DNA of 64,000 nucleotides from Sporichthyaceae bacterium (GCA_036269075.1 DATASX010000007.1:1-64000); one strand, 5' to 3'. Numbered from the stretch's first letter, positions 16,411 through 28,483 are shown. The notes: generated from the sequence alone by a model not told the origin. Numbers and translations are program-made.

Positions 16411-17157
16411 TCAGATCTCGTAGGTGGCGCCGGGGCAGGCCAGGTCGACGCGGCCCTCGAAGTCAGCGGCCTCGGACAGCGTGCGGGCCGGGTCGTTCCA
16501 CGGCGGGATGTGCGTGAGCAGCAGCCGGGGCACCCCGGCCCGGGTGGCGTGCTCGGCGGCCTGGCTGCCGGTCAGATGGACGTCCGGGGCCACGTCGCGG
16601 CCGTCGTGGAACGAGGCCTCGCACAGGAACAGGTCCGCGCCGGTGGCCAGCCGCACCAACTCGTCGCAGACCCCGGAGTCCCCGGAGTACACCAGCGCCT
16701 TGCCGCCGTGCTCCACCCGGATCGCGTAGGCCTCGATCGGGTGCACGGTGCGGTCGGTGTGGAAGCGGAACGGCCCGATCTCGAACGGCTCCCCGGCGGT
16801 CAGCTTGCGGAAGTCGAACTGCTCGGTCATCCCGGGGTCCTCGGGCAACCCGTAGGCCGCGGCCATCCGGCTCGGGGTATCCGCCGGCCCGTGGACCGGG
16901 ATCCGCGGCAGGGCGCCGTCCGGGCGGTACTTGCGGGCCACGTAGTAGCCGCACATGTCGATGCAGTGGTCCGGGTGCAGGTGGGAGAGCACGACCGCGT
17001 CGATACTGCCGACGTCGACGTGGGTGGCCAACGCGCCGAGTGCGCCGGCGCCGAGGTCGAGCAGAACGCGGAACCCGTCGGCCTCCACCAGATAGCACGA
17101 CGCCGGCGAGGTCGGACCGGGGAACGAGCCGGAGCAGCCGACAACGGTCAATCTCAC
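16411..17157 (-). CDS. MBL-fold hydrolase, ortholog-like to Rv1339 (class II-like cAMP phosphodiesterase)
   Basis: Metallo-beta-lactamase-fold hydrolase, 248 residues from GTG 17157. The zinc motif 'SHLHPDHCIDMCG' supplies the HxHxDH ligands near residue 64. Further ligand regions are 'VHPIEAYAI', 'YSGDSGVCDELV' and 'LLLTHIPPW'. 'LTVVGCSGSFPGPTSPAS' at the N-terminus and the position between murI and rph match M. tuberculosis Rv1339, which is reported as an atypical cAMP phosphodiesterase; by homology this is the likely role. A plain RNase Z-like role is the alternative. I chose the GTG because upstream residues look untranslated. Confidence 0.86.
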   Translation of the reverse strand: MRLTVVGCSGSFPGPTSPASCYLVEADGFRVLLDLGAGALGALATHVDVGSIDAVVLSHLHPDHCIDMCGYYVARKYRPDGALPRIPVHGPADTPSRMAAAYGLPEDPGMTEQFDFRKLTAGEPFEIGPFRFHTDRTVHPIEAYAIRVEHGGKALVYSGDSGVCDELVRLATGADLFLCEASFHDGRDVAPDVHLTGSQAAEHATRAGVPRLLLTHIPPWNDPARTLSEAADFEGRVDLACPGATYEI

Positions 17158-17230
17158 CGGCGTGCCTCTGCCCGCCCGCGCGGGCCAGGAGATGCCGTGC
17201 ACTGTGACACTGGTTCGTTCGCAAGCTCGC

Positions 17231-18073
17231 TCACGCAATTGCTCCCATGACCTCGACGGCGCCCAGGGCCTCGACCACGCCGAGGTCGGGCCCCAGGAAT
17301 CGACGGCCGACGGCCGCGAACGGTTGGCGGTCGCCGGTGGCCAGGAACCGGTGCCGCGGCGCAGGCCGGTCTTCCGGGCGGGCCAGGCCCGAGTCGACGA
17401 GGACCTTGTACACGTCCTTGGCCGTCTCCTCCGCGCTGGAGACCAGCGTGACTTCCTCGCCGAGCACGTGGGCGATCGGGCCGGCCAGCAGCGGGTAGTG
17501 GGTGCAGCCGAGCACGACCGTGTCGACGCCCGCCTCGATCATCGGCGCCAGGTAATCCTTGGCGACCGCGAGCACCTCGGGCCCGGAGGTCTGCCCGCGC
17601 TCGGCGAACTCGACGAACCGGGGGCAGGCCGCGACAGTCAGGGTCAGATCGTGGGCGGCGGCGAACGCATCCTCGTAGGCCTGCGAGGTCTTCGTCGCCT
17701 GGGTGCAGATCACACCGACCCGGTTGTTGCGGGTGGCCGCCACGGCCCGCCGCACGGCCGGTCGGATCACCTCGACGACCGGCACCTGGTACCGCTCCCG
17801 GGCGTCACGCAGAACCGCGGCCGAGGCGGTGTTGCAGGCGATCACCAACGTCTTGACGCCCTCGTCGACGAGGTGGTCGAGCACGTTCAGCGCCAGCGCG
17901 CGGACCTGCGCGATCGGCCGCGGCCCGTAGGGGGCGTTGCGGGTGTCGCCGACGTAGAGAACCGGTTCGGCGGGCAGCAGGTCCAGCACGGCGCGCGCGA
18001 CGGTCAACCCGCCGACGCCGCTGTCGAAGATCCCGATGGGCGCGTCGAGCGAGCGCGCTGTTTCCTCAGACAT
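17231..18073 (-). CDS. murI: Glutamate racemase
   Basis: Supplies D-glutamate for peptidoglycan by cofactor-independent racemisation. 280 residues. It has '[17 protein letters not shown]' at residues about 13-29 (Asp-Ser), '[10 protein letters not shown]', the first catalytic Cys in '[10 protein letters not shown]' near residue 79, and the second in '[11 protein letters not shown]' near residue 190. All key residues are intact. It sits in the conserved mycobacterial-type order cysM-(...)-murI-MBL hydrolase-rph, with two extra genes between cysM and murI here. Confidence 0.97.
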   Translation of the reverse strand: MSEETARSLDAPIGIFDSGVGGLTVARAVLDLLPAEPVLYVGDTRNAPYGPRPIAQVRALALNVLDHLVDEGVKTLVIACNTASAAVLRDARERYQVPVVEVIRPAVRRAVAATRNNRVGVICTQATKTSQAYEDAFAAAHDLTLTVAACPRFVEFAERGQTSGPEVLAVAKDYLAPMIEAGVDTVVLGCTHYPLLAGPIAHVLGEEVTLVSSAEETAKDVYKVLVDSGLARPEDRPAPRHRFLATGDRQPFAAVGRRFLGPDLGVVEALGAVEVMGAIA

Positions 18074-18116
18074 GTCGAACCGACGTTAGCGCCCGCAAGA
18101 CTCAGGTGGGCGGCAG

Positions 18117-18608
18117 TCAGCCGGCTCGGGTGACGGTGCGTTCCAGAATCCCGAGAGTCGCCCGCAGGGCCGTGACCGGGACGACCGGCCAGGTGACCGT
18201 GCCGATCCCAGGAATCTCCCGATCGCGCCAGATCGGGTCGATGGCTGACCAGTCGCAGTACGAGGTGACCGCGGTTCCGCCGTCGACCGACCGCAGCGAG
18301 TAGCCGTACACGTGCCCGATCGGCGGGTCCGCGATCGGGCTGAGCACGGTCCAGGCAATCTCGGCGTCCGGCACGAACTCGGTGATGCGGATCGTCACCT
18401 CGTAGGCGCCCAGCGGGAAGTCGTTGAGAGCCTCGCGGTGCATCTTGATGTCGAAGGTGTCGCCGACGGCCCCGGCGGGCTTGCCGGAGGCCGACATCAA
18501 CATCCCCGAGGAGTCGATCGAGACGTGGCCCTGCGGGTCGCACAGCACGGCGAAGATCGTGGTCGGGTCGGCCGGGATCGTGCGGGTCACCTCGTGACGA
18601 TCAGTCAT
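18117..18608 (-). CDS. SRPBCC-fold protein (polyketide cyclase/START-like)
   Basis: 163-residue helix-grip protein. It opens 'RHEVTRTIPADPTTIFAVLCDP', which is the usual SRPBCC N-terminus, and continues with 'GDTFDIKMH', 'YEVTIRITEFVPDAEIAWTV' and a C-terminal amphipathic helix ('TALRATLGILERTV'). Such proteins bind hydrophobic ligands; no catalytic residues can be assigned. It lies between the dehalogenase-like hydrolase and murI, a place held by a rhomboid gene in M. tuberculosis. Confidence 0.83.
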   Translation of the reverse strand: MTDRHEVTRTIPADPTTIFAVLCDPQGHVSIDSSGMLMSASGKPAGAVGDTFDIKMHREALNDFPLGAYEVTIRITEFVPDAEIAWTVLSPIADPPIGHVYGYSLRSVDGGTAVTSYCDWSAIDPIWRDREIPGIGTVTWPVVPVTALRATLGILERTVTRAG

Positions 18609-18619
18609 GCCCCGAATAT

Positions 18620-19501
18620 CTACACTGCGGCCAGGAATTCCTCCAGAGCCGCCAGGGTCTCCGCCGGCGCCTCCTCGGGCAGGAAGTGGCCGCTGTCCAC
18701 GGCGGTCCCGGACACCTGCTGCGCCCGACGGCCCCAGCACTCGAGCACGTCGTAGCGGCGTCCGACGAATCCGCGGGCACCCCACAGCACCAGCACCGGA
18801 CAGGTGACGCGACGGTCCAGGTCGGCCTCGTCGTGCTCCAGGTCGATGCTCGCCGCGGCGCGGTAGTCCTCACAGGTCGCGTGGACGGTGGCCGGGTCGC
18901 GGAACGCCGCGGCGTACTCGGCGACGGCGGCCTCGTCGAACACCGTCCCGTCGGAGCTCCAGGCCCGCAACGCAAAGCGCAGGAGGTACTCCGGGTCGGC
19001 GCCTATCAGCCGCTCCGGGAGGTCGTAGGGCTGGGACAGGAAAAACCAGTGCCAGTAGACCCGGGCCAGCATCTCGTCGGTGGTCCGGAAGACCTCGTGG
19101 GTCGGGACGATGTCGAGCACCGCCAGTCGCTGCACCCGCTCGGGATGGTCCAACGCCATGCGGTGCCCGACCCGCCCGCCGCGGTCGTGGCCGACCACGG
19201 CGAACTCCTCGAAGCCGAGCGCTCCCATCACGGCGACCTGATCGGCGGCCATCGTGCGCTTGGCGTACTCGATGTGCGAGGCGCTGCCGGGCGGCTTGCC
19301 GCTGGCCCCGTAGCCGCGCAGATCCGGGGCGACCACGGTGTACCGACGGGCCAAGGCGGGCGCGATCCGGGACCACATCGCCGAGGTCTGCGGGTAGCCG
19401 TGGAGCAGCAGCAGCGGCGGGCCGGCGCCGGCCGTGCGCACCGCGATCTCGACGCCGGGCACCGCGATCCGCGTCGACTTGAAGTTGGCCCAGTCCGTCA
19501 C
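18620..19501 (-). CDS. Alpha/beta hydrolase, fluoroacetate/haloacetate dehalogenase-like
   Basis: 293-residue alpha/beta hydrolase. The oxyanion motif 'HGYPQT' begins at His34. The nucleophile elbow is 'GHDRGGRVGHR' with Asp106, so an ester is formed on Asp as in dehalogenases and epoxide hydrolases. Asp130 and His272 complete the triad. Arg107 and Arg110 sit where the carboxylate-binding Arg residues of fluoroacetate dehalogenase lie. His151-Trp152 and Tyr213 match its halide pocket, and Trp181 a further pocket residue. From memory of the Rhodopseudomonas enzyme (D110, R111, R114, D134, H155, W156, W185, Y219, H280) most positions differ by a constant 4. Epoxide hydrolase activity is the alternative. 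Confidence 0.87.
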   Translation of the reverse strand: MTDWANFKSTRIAVPGVEIAVRTAGAGPPLLLLHGYPQTSAMWSRIAPALARRYTVVAPDLRGYGASGKPPGSASHIEYAKRTMAADQVAVMGALGFEEFAVVGHDRGGRVGHRMALDHPERVQRLAVLDIVPTHEVFRTTDEMLARVYWHWFFLSQPYDLPERLIGADPEYLLRFALRAWSSDGTVFDEAAVAEYAAAFRDPATVHATCEDYRAAASIDLEHDEADLDRRVTCPVLVLWGARGFVGRRYDVLECWGRRAQQVSGTAVDSGHFLPEEAPAETLAALEEFLAAV

Positions 19502-19512
19502 TTGTTACCTCG

Positions 19513-20809
<1,297 letters not shown>

Positions 20810-20852
20810 GTCGTTGGGGCTCCTGTGCTCGGACGGTTTTAGCGGTCAACCG

Positions 20853-21293
20853 CTACGAAAGTACGGACATTCCCTGCGCATTTCGCTCGGGCTCCACGCT
20901 CACCGGTTCCTCGCTGATCATCCCGTCGACGATCCGGAAGGACCGGAACTCCACGGTGTCCGGGTCGCGGGTCGAGACCAGCACGTAGTGGGCCTGCGGC
21001 TCCGAGGCGTACGAGACGTCGGTGCGCGAGGGATACGCCTCGGTCGCGGTGTGCGAGTGGTAGACGATCACCGGGACCTCGTCGCGGTCGTCCAGCTCGC
21101 GATAGAGCTTCAGCAGGTCCATCGAGTCGAACTCGTAGAACGTCGTCGAGCGGGCCGCGTTCGCCATCGGGATGAACCGCGTCGGGTGGTCGGAGCCGAC
21201 GGGGCCCGCGACGACGCCGCACGCCTCGTCCGGATGGTCGGCACGGGCGTGCGCGACGATGGCGTCCCGGATTGCGGGGTCGATGCGCAGCAC
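20853..21293 (-). CDS. mec: Mec, JAMM/MPN metalloprotease releasing cysteine from CysO
   Basis: Zinc isopeptidase-like hydrolase that frees cysteine from the CysO-cysteine adduct. The JAMM signature is clear: 'VPVIVYHSHTATEAYPSRTD' holds HxH and the S-x-x-D, and the N-terminal Glu is in 'HPDEACGVVAGP'. GTG 21293 gives 146 residues, the length of the mycobacterial protein; a longer ATG start at 21365 adds a basic stretch without support. The order clpS-DUF2017-mec-cysO-cysM is the mycobacterial one, without the DmpA-type peptidase gene. Confidence 0.93.
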   Translation of the reverse strand: MLRIDPAIRDAIVAHARADHPDEACGVVAGPVGSDHPTRFIPMANAARSTTFYEFDSMDLLKLYRELDDRDEVPVIVYHSHTATEAYPSRTDVSYASEPQAHYVLVSTRDPDTVEFRSFRIVDGMISEEPVSVEPERNAQGMSVLS

Positions 21294-21395
21294 GGGCGCC
21301 AGGTTACCAATGCGTGGCGCGGTTCCCGGCCGGCGTGAAACGCCTCTCACCAGGGCGGCGATCATCGGTGCGCGAGCTTCGATTCTCCGGCGCGC

Positions 21396-21959
21396 TCAGA
21401 GCGCGTGCTGAAGCAGGGTCTCCTGCAACGCCGTCAGCCACTCGTAGAGCGCGAACCCGGGCAGCCGGGGGTCGTCCGGCTCCAGCTGCTCGATCAGCGC
21501 CTCGTAGTCCTCCTGGACGTCCAGCCGGTTGCCCAGCACCAGCCGCAGGTCGTTGAGCGCCATCAGCCAGAAGTTGACGGTCTCGCCGTCGAGCCGGATC
21601 GCGCCGTGGCGCTCGGCCTCGGCCAGCCCGGCCAGCACCACTCCGGCGTTCGCGCGCTTGGCAGCCAACAGGTCGTTCTCGGTGAACCGCCGGTACTCGG
21701 TCGCCGCGTCGGCGTCGGAGGCGTAGGCGTCGGGCAGCAGTCGGGCCAGCGCCGGGTCGTCCGGGAGCCTGCCCGTGCCGGGCGAACCGAACGGGTCGGG
21801 GATGCCCGGGGCGATCTCCGCGACCGGGCCGGACTCCGCCTGGTGGGAGTCGAACAGCTCGAGCAGGTCGCTGAAGGCACCGCGGACGACCTCGATCTCG
21901 GTCGCGCCGAGCGTCAGGACGACCACCCCGTCGCGCTCGCGTTTGATGCGGGAACTCAA
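21396..21959 (-). CDS. DUF2017 family protein
   Basis: 187-residue, mostly helical cytoplasmic protein with the DUF2017 pattern: 'GATEIEVVRGAFSDLLELF' near the N-terminus, 'DPALARLLPDAY', 'ATEYRRFTENDLLAAKRANA' and the C-terminal 'YEWLTALQETLL'. No catalytic motif is visible. It is found beside clpS in most actinobacteria, so a link to Clp proteolysis is inferred but not shown. It lies 25 bp downstream of clpS. Confidence 0.88.
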   Translation of the reverse strand: MSSRIKRERDGVVVLTLGATEIEVVRGAFSDLLELFDSHQAESGPVAEIAPGIPDPFGSPGTGRLPDDPALARLLPDAYASDADAATEYRRFTENDLLAAKRANAGVVLAGLAEAERHGAIRLDGETVNFWLMALNDLRLVLGNRLDVQEDYEALIEQLEPDDPRLPGFALYEWLTALQETLLQHAL

Positions 21960-21984
21960 TTGAGCCGTCCCGTCCGACGCGTCG

Positions 21985-22275
21985 TCACTTGTCCTGCTGG
22001 AGCGTGGCCCACAGACCGTAGTTGTGCATCGCCCCGACGTCTCGCTCCATCTCCTCGCGACTGCCGTTGGAGACCACGGCCCGGCCTGCGTTGTGCACGT
22101 CCAGCATCAATTTGGTCGCGTGCTCCTTGCTGTACCCGAAGTAGCTCTGGAATACGTAGGTCACGTAGGACATCAGGTTGACCGGGTCGTTCCAGACGAT
22201 GGTCACCCACGGGAAGTCGGGCTGCAGGAGGAGTTCGCCCTCGGGACGCTCGACCTCGACGGGTGCCACGGACAT
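21985..22275 (-). CDS. clpS: ClpS, adaptor for ClpAP/ClpCP protease
   Basis: Small N-degron adaptor of 96 residues delivering proteins with bulky N-terminal residues to the Clp ATPase. It has the family core '[20 protein letters not shown]' with the Asn-Asp ligand-pocket pair, '[23 protein letters not shown]', and the C-terminal strand. ATG 22275 is chosen; another ATG lies 3 codons upstream. It is the first gene of the long minus-strand operon and divergent from sbcD. The 175-bp gap between them should hold both promoters. Confidence 0.95.
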   Translation of the reverse strand: MSVAPVEVERPEGELLLQPDFPWVTIVWNDPVNLMSYVTYVFQSYFGYSKEHATKLMLDVHNAGRAVVSNGSREEMERDVGAMHNYGLWATLQQDK

Positions 22276-22450
22276 GGCTCCCATCGTTTCATCAAGCTGC
22301 GCACGAGGTGCGGGCAGGCAGGCCGGACAGCCGGGACCGACGGGGCGGCTGAGGCGGGCGTTGCGGGTCTTCCGAATCCGGCCGGGCGCCGCGGCCGCTC
22401 GGCGGCGCGGCGGGGAAGAACTGTCGGACCCGGCGCCTAACGTCGCGGAC

Positions 22451-23626
22451 ATGCGATTGCTGCACACCTCCGACTGGCACCTGGGCCGGATGCTGCACCG
22501 GGCCGATTTGTCCGGCGCCCAGGCCGCTTTCGTCGACCACCTGGTCGAGACCGTGCGCGCCGAGCGGGTCGACGTCGTGCTGGTCTCCGGCGACGTGTAC
22601 GACCGCGCGCTGCCGCCCGTGGAGGCCGTGGAGCTCTTCGACGAGGCGTTGCACCGGATCACCGCGGCCGGGGCCCGGGTGATGCTGATCAGCGGAAACC
22701 ACGATTCTGCGCGGCGCCTGGGCGTGGCGTCCCGGCTGCTGGACCGCGCGGGAGTGTTCCTGCGCACCCGGCCCGACGCGGCGGTCCCGCCGGTGCTGCT
22801 CGACGACGAGCACGGCCCCGTGGCGCTGTACCCGGTGCCGTACCTGGAGCCCGCCGCGGTCGCCGCGGAGCCGGCGGGACGCAGCCACCAGGCCGTGCTC
22901 ACGGCCGCGCTCGGGGCCGCCCGCGCCGATCTGGCCTGCCGGGCGGGGGTGCGTTCAGTGGTGCTGGCCCACGCCTGGGTCGCGGGCGGTCAGGGCTGCG
23001 AGTCCGAGCGCGACATCTCGATCGGTGGGGTGGGGGTGGTCCCGGCCGGGTTGTTCGACGGTTTCGACTACGTGGCGCTCGGCCACCTGCACGGCCCGCA
23101 GACCCTGGCCGAGCACCTGCGCTACAGCGGTTCGCCGTTGCCGTACTCGTTCACCGAGGCGCGGCAGGTCAAGAGCAGTTGGCTGGTCGAGCTCGGCGCC
23201 CGCGGCGCGCGTCGGGTCGAGGCCGTCCCGGCGCCGGTGCATCGCCGGCTGACCCGTCTGCAGGGCACGCTCAGCGAACTGCTGACCGACCCGCGCCACG
23301 GTGCGCACGAGGACGACTTCGTCTCGGTGTCACTGACCGACCCGGCGCGGCCGGAGGCGGCGATGGACCGGCTGCGAACCCGTTTCCCGTACACGTTGGT
23401 GCTGGCCTGGGAGCCTGCCGACGTCGCGGCCGATCCGCGTTCGTACCGGGAGCGGCTGTCCGGCCGCAGCGATCTGGACCTGGCGGTCGAGTTCGTCTCG
23501 CACACCCGCGGGACACCGGCCCAGCCGGCCGAGGCCCACCTGCTGGAGCAGGCCTTCGAGGCCGTGCGGTTGGCCGCGGCCGCCGCCGATGAGCGTCGTC
23601 CCGAGGTGCGCGGAGCCGTGGCATGA
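22451..23626 (+). CDS. sbcD: Exonuclease SbcD (Mre11-type nuclease)
   Basis: Nuclease subunit of the SbcCD complex, which opens DNA hairpins and processes ends. 391 residues. Metallophosphatase motifs: '[10 protein letters not shown]' (residues 3-12), '[14 protein letters not shown]', '[12 protein letters not shown]', 'LAHAWVAGG' and '[10 protein letters not shown]'. The stop overlaps the sbcC start by 4 bp. Two long hairpin families in this window are potential substrates of this complex. Confidence 0.96.
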   Translation: MRLLHTSDWHLGRMLHRADLSGAQAAFVDHLVETVRAERVDVVLVSGDVYDRALPPVEAVELFDEALHRITAAGARVMLISGNHDSARRLGVASRLLDRAGVFLRTRPDAAVPPVLLDDEHGPVALYPVPYLEPAAVAAEPAGRSHQAVLTAALGAARADLACRAGVRSVVLAHAWVAGGQGCESERDISIGGVGVVPAGLFDGFDYVALGHLHGPQTLAEHLRYSGSPLPYSFTEARQVKSSWLVELGARGARRVEAVPAPVHRRLTRLQGTLSELLTDPRHGAHEDDFVSVSLTDPARPEAAMDRLRTRFPYTLVLAWEPADVAADPRSYRERLSGRSDLDLAVEFVSHTRGTPAQPAEAHLLEQAFEAVRLAAAAADERRPEVRGAVA

Positions 23627-26595
23627 GGCCGCATCTGCTGCGGGTCAGCGCTTTCGGGGCGTTCGCCGCGACGGTCGAGGTCGACTTCGACGCCCTGGCC
23701 GGCAGCGGCCTGTTCCTGCTGCACGGGCAGACCGGGGCAGGCAAGTCGACGCTGCTCGACGCGATCGGCTTCGCGCTCTACGGCCGCGTGCCCGGTGAGC
23801 GCGGAACCGCGCGCCGGTTGCGGTCGGACCATGCGTCGGCCGGGGCACGTACCGAGGTCGCGTTGGAGGCGACCGTCGGCGGACGCCGGATCCGGGTGAC
23901 CCGCTCGCCGGAGCAGACCCGGGCCAAGAAGCGCGGCGCCGGCGAGACCAAGGAACAGGCCAAGGTGCTGCTCGAGCAGTGGGACCCGACGGGTTGGACC
24001 GCCCTGTCGACCCGGGCCGGTGAGGCCGACCAGGAGATCGCCGACCTGATGGGAATGTCCGCGGATCAGTTCTTCCAGGTGATCCTGCTCCCTCAGGGGG
24101 AGTTCGCCCGGTTCCTGCGGGCGCCCTCCGAGGAGCGCGCCGACCTCTTGGAGCGGCTGTTCGGCGCCGGGCGGTTCGGGGCGGTCGAGGACTGGCTGGC
24201 GGGCCGGCGACGGGAGGCCAATCACTCGCTCGACCGGCACCGCGACGAGGTCGCGGTCGAGGCGGCCCGGGTCGCGCAGATCGCCGAGATCGAACCGCCC
24301 GATCAGGTGCCCGAGCTGATCTGGGCCACCGACCTGCTCTGCCAGCACCGGGCCGGGGTGGAGAACGCGGAACGGATCCTGGCGGCTGCGGCAACCGCCG
24401 CGACCGGTACGCGGGAAGTCGCCGAGGTTGCCCGGGCCCGGGCGGCCAGGAGGGAGCGACGGACCGAGGCGCAGGCCCAGGCCGACGTACTGGCGACCGA
24501 GGCGCCGACGATCGAGGCGTTGGCGCTGGAGTCGCAGCGCGCCGCGGCGGCGGTCGGGGTCGCACCTTTGCTGCACGCGTGCGGCCAGGCCGAGGTGGCA
24601 GCGCAGCGGGCATGCACGGCGGTGGACGCCGCCGATGCCGCCGTGACCGCGTGCGGCGGTGAGGTGTCGGAGTCCCTCGACGCGTTGCGTGCGGCCGCCG
24701 GAGCGCAAGAACGCCGCCACGGGAGCCTGCTGGAACTTCGCGACCTGCTGGACACTGCGCTCGCCGACGAGGCGGCCGGCCGCGACGCCGCCGACCGAGC
24801 CGCGACGGAGTCCGGGCTGGCTCAGGCCGAGGTGCGCCGCATCGCCGGGCTGACCGAGCAGCGCGCGGCGCGTGCCGTAGAGCGCACGGATGCCGCCGCG
24901 GCGGCATCCGCACTCGCTGGGGCGCAGCGTCGGGCCGAGTTGTTCACCGGCGCGATCGCGATCCACCGGCAGTCCGTTGCGGCAGATGCGGCGGCGGCAC
25001 GGCTCCGGGTTTCCCACCTCGAAGCCCGCGAACATGCCCAGGACCTGGCCGGCGCTCATCACGAGATCCGCCGGGCGCGGTTCGACTCGATGGTCGCCGA
25101 GCTGTCGGCCCGCCTCACCGACGACGCGCCCTGTCCCGTCTGCGGGGCCACTGAGCATCCCGATCCGGCGCAGCTCTCGATCCGGCGGGTCGGGGTCGAG
25201 GACGAGGAGCGCGCGCTGCAGTCGGCCGAGTCGGCGCGCGCGCGGGCCGAGCAGGTCGGCAACGAATCGGCTGCGGCCACAGCGACCTCGACCGCCTTGC
25301 AGGCGCAGCTGGCCGACGTAGAGACCGTTCTGGCGGCACCGCTGCCCGTCGGCGACAAGCTGCCCGAGGCGGCAACCTCCGCCTCCGCCGAATGCGACGA
25401 GTTGCTCTCCCGGGCCGACCGGTTGAGCGGTCTGGAAGCCGCGCTCGCCGAGTTGGACGAGGCACTGGTTGCTGCGGGGTCTGCCCGGTCGGCGGCCGAG
25501 CAGGTCGCCGCCGCGCTGATCAGGGAGGCGGAGGGTTGCGCGGCGCGCGCGGCCGCCGCGCGGGGGAAGTTGGTGGCGCAACTCGGTGGAGCGCCCGATC
25601 TCGACGCCGCCCTGGCGGCGGCCGAAGGACTCGCGGCGGCCTGCACCGCGGCCGCCGACGCCCGGGCCGATCTCCTGCGAGCCGTGGCGGACCGGGATCG
25701 GACTGCGTCCGGGGCGGCCGCGGCCGCGGCGTCGGCGGGCTTCGCCGACATGGTCGTTGCGGCCGAAGCCGTCCGTGCCGAGTCGTGGCGAGTTGCGACC
25801 GAGGCCCGGATCCGGGTGCACCGCGAGGCCGTGGCCGGGACCGCTGCGCTGCTGGCCGAACTCGACCCGGTCGCCGCGGACGAGCCCGTGGTCGACGTCG
25901 CGGCAGCCGAGGCGGCCGCCGAGTCGGCCGCGCGGGAGCACGAGCGGACGGTCGGCCTGCTGGCCCATGCGCGTAAGCAGGTCACCGAACTCGACCGCCG
26001 GGTGCCGGTTCTCACCGCCCTGCTGGAGCGGCTGCCGGAGCTGGAGGAGCGCGCGGCCACCATTCGCGGCCTGGCCGATCTGACTGCCGGTCAGGGGGCG
26101 AACTCGCGCCGGATGACCCTGTCGGCGTTCGTGCTCGCTGCCCGGCTGGAGGAGATCGCGGCGGTGGCCGGGCAGCGGTTGCTGCGGATGAGCGGAGGCC
26201 GCTACTCCCTGGTGCACACCGACGCGGGTCGGGGCGGGCGCCGGTCCGGGCTCGGGCTGCTGGCGCGCGACAACTGGACGGGGATCGACCGCGACACAGC
26301 GACCCTGTCCGGTGGCGAGACCTTCCTGGCGAGCCTGGCATTGGCGCTCGCGCTGGCCGACGTCGTCTGCTCCGACGCCGGCGGGACCCGCCTGGAGTCG
26401 CTGTTCGTCGACGAGGGCTTCGGCAGCCTCGACGAGTCGACCCTGGACGAGGTGATGGACGTCCTGGACAGCCTGCGCGAGGGCGGGCGCGTGGTCGGGA
26501 TCGTCAGCCACGTGGCAGAGCTGCGCCAGCGCATCCCGACCCGGATCCACGTCCGCAAGCACGAGAGCGGAAGCACCCTCGACCTGACCGCCTGA
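23623..26595 (+). CDS. sbcC: Exonuclease subunit SbcC (Rad50-type ATPase)
   Basis: ATPase/coiled-coil subunit of SbcCD, 990 residues. The N-terminal half-ATPase has Walker A 'GQTGAGKSTLLDAIGFALYG' near residue 35. The Q-loop region is 'QVILLPQGEFARFLRAP'. Long Ala/Glu-rich coiled coils surround the zinc hook 'CPVCGATEHPDP' near residue 504. The C-terminal half has 'TLSGGETFLASLALALALAD' and Walker B 'LFVDEGFGSLDE'. It is complete and typical for actinobacteria. Confidence 0.96.
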   Translation: MRPHLLRVSAFGAFAATVEVDFDALAGSGLFLLHGQTGAGKSTLLDAIGFALYGRVPGERGTARRLRSDHASAGARTEVALEATVGGRRIRVTRSPEQTRAKKRGAGETKEQAKVLLEQWDPTGWTALSTRAGEADQEIADLMGMSADQFFQVILLPQGEFARFLRAPSEERADLLERLFGAGRFGAVEDWLAGRRREANHSLDRHRDEVAVEAARVAQIAEIEPPDQVPELIWATDLLCQHRAGVENAERILAAAATAATGTREVAEVARARAARRERRTEAQAQADVLATEAPTIEALALESQRAAAAVGVAPLLHACGQAEVAAQRACTAVDAADAAVTACGGEVSESLDALRAAAGAQERRHGSLLELRDLLDTALADEAAGRDAADRAATESGLAQAEVRRIAGLTEQRAARAVERTDAAAAASALAGAQRRAELFTGAIAIHRQSVAADAAAARLRVSHLEAREHAQDLAGAHHEIRRARFDSMVAELSARLTDDAPCPVCGATEHPDPAQLSIRRVGVEDEERALQSAESARARAEQVGNESAAATATSTALQAQLADVETVLAAPLPVGDKLPEAATSASAECDELLSRADRLSGLEAALAELDEALVAAGSARSAAEQVAAALIREAEGCAARAAAARGKLVAQLGGAPDLDAALAAAEGLAAACTAAADARADLLRAVADRDRTASGAAAAAASAGFADMVVAAEAVRAESWRVATEARIRVHREAVAGTAALLAELDPVAADEPVVDVAAAEAAAESAAREHERTVGLLAHARKQVTELDRRVPVLTALLERLPELEERAATIRGLADLTAGQGANSRRMTLSAFVLAARLEEIAAVAGQRLLRMSGGRYSLVHTDAGRGGRRSGLGLLARDNWTGIDRDTATLSGGETFLASLALALALADVVCSDAGGTRLESLFVDEGFGSLDESTLDEVMDVLDSLREGGRVVGIVSHVAELRQRIPTRIHVRKHESGSTLDLTA

Positions 26596-26600
26596 GCGGT

Positions 26601-26615
26601 CTGACGCACCGTCAG
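26601..26615. terminator. Small hairpin between convergent sbcC and hppD
   Basis: CTGACGCACCGTCAG, a 6-bp stem with a 3-nt loop, begins 5 bp after the sbcC stop. It lies in the 84-bp gap between the converging genes and could end sbcC transcripts. No T-run follows. Confidence 0.4.
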
Positions 26616-26679
26616 GTGCAGATGCGTCCGATCATCGATGATTGGAGCGTTGTTCTCTCATACGCAGAGCGACGTCGCC

Positions 26680-27997
<1,318 letters not shown>

Positions 27998-28483
27998 ATG
28001 TCGGTCGACCTCCTGGACGCGCGTCTGCTCGATCTGCTCGCATCGAATCCGCGGATGGGGGTCCTGGAGTGCTCGCGGCGGCTGCGCGTCGCCCGCGGCA
28101 CGGTGCAGGCCCGCCTCGACCGGCTCAGCCGCGACGGCGTGGTCACCGGGTTCGGCCCGGATCTCGACCCGGTCGCCCTCGGCTACCCGGTGACGGCGTT
28201 CGTGACCCTGCAGATCGTCCAGGGCGCCGGGCACGACGCGGTGGCCGAGCACCTGGCCCGGATCCCGGAGGTCCTCGAGGCGCTGACGATCTCCGGCGAG
28301 GCCGACATGATGTGCCGCGTCGTCGCCCGCTCCAACGCCGACCTGCAACGGGTGCTGGACCTCGTCGTGGCCGACCGCTCGATCCGACGCAGCTCGACCA
28401 CCATCGCGCTGTCGCGGCGCATCCCGCACCGGGTCCTGCCGTTGCTGCACGCCGCGGCCACCACGAAGGCCCCCGTCCCCTGA
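27998..28483 (+). CDS. Lrp/AsnC family transcriptional regulator
   Basis: 161-residue feast/famine regulator. The N-terminal helix-turn-helix is 'LECSRRLRVARGTVQARLDRL' region (residues about 24-44). The RAM/AsnC effector domain follows, with 'GYPVTAFVTLQIVQGAGHDA' and 'EVLEALTISGEADMMCRVVA'. It starts at ATG 27998 behind GGAGG. Placed divergently from hppD, it is likely to respond to an aromatic amino acid and regulate hppD. Confidence 0.91.
   Translation: MSVDLLDARLLDLLASNPRMGVLECSRRLRVARGTVQARLDRLSRDGVVTGFGPDLDPVALGYPVTAFVTLQIVQGAGHDAVAEHLARIPEVLEALTISGEADMMCRVVARSNADLQRVLDLVVADRSIRRSSTTIALSRRIPHRVLPLLHAAATTKAPVP

Noticed and set aside
23122-26562. 1146-codon open frame antisense to sbcCD
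   Set aside because: The plus strand encodes complete SbcD and SbcC with every motif; the antisense frame is compositional.
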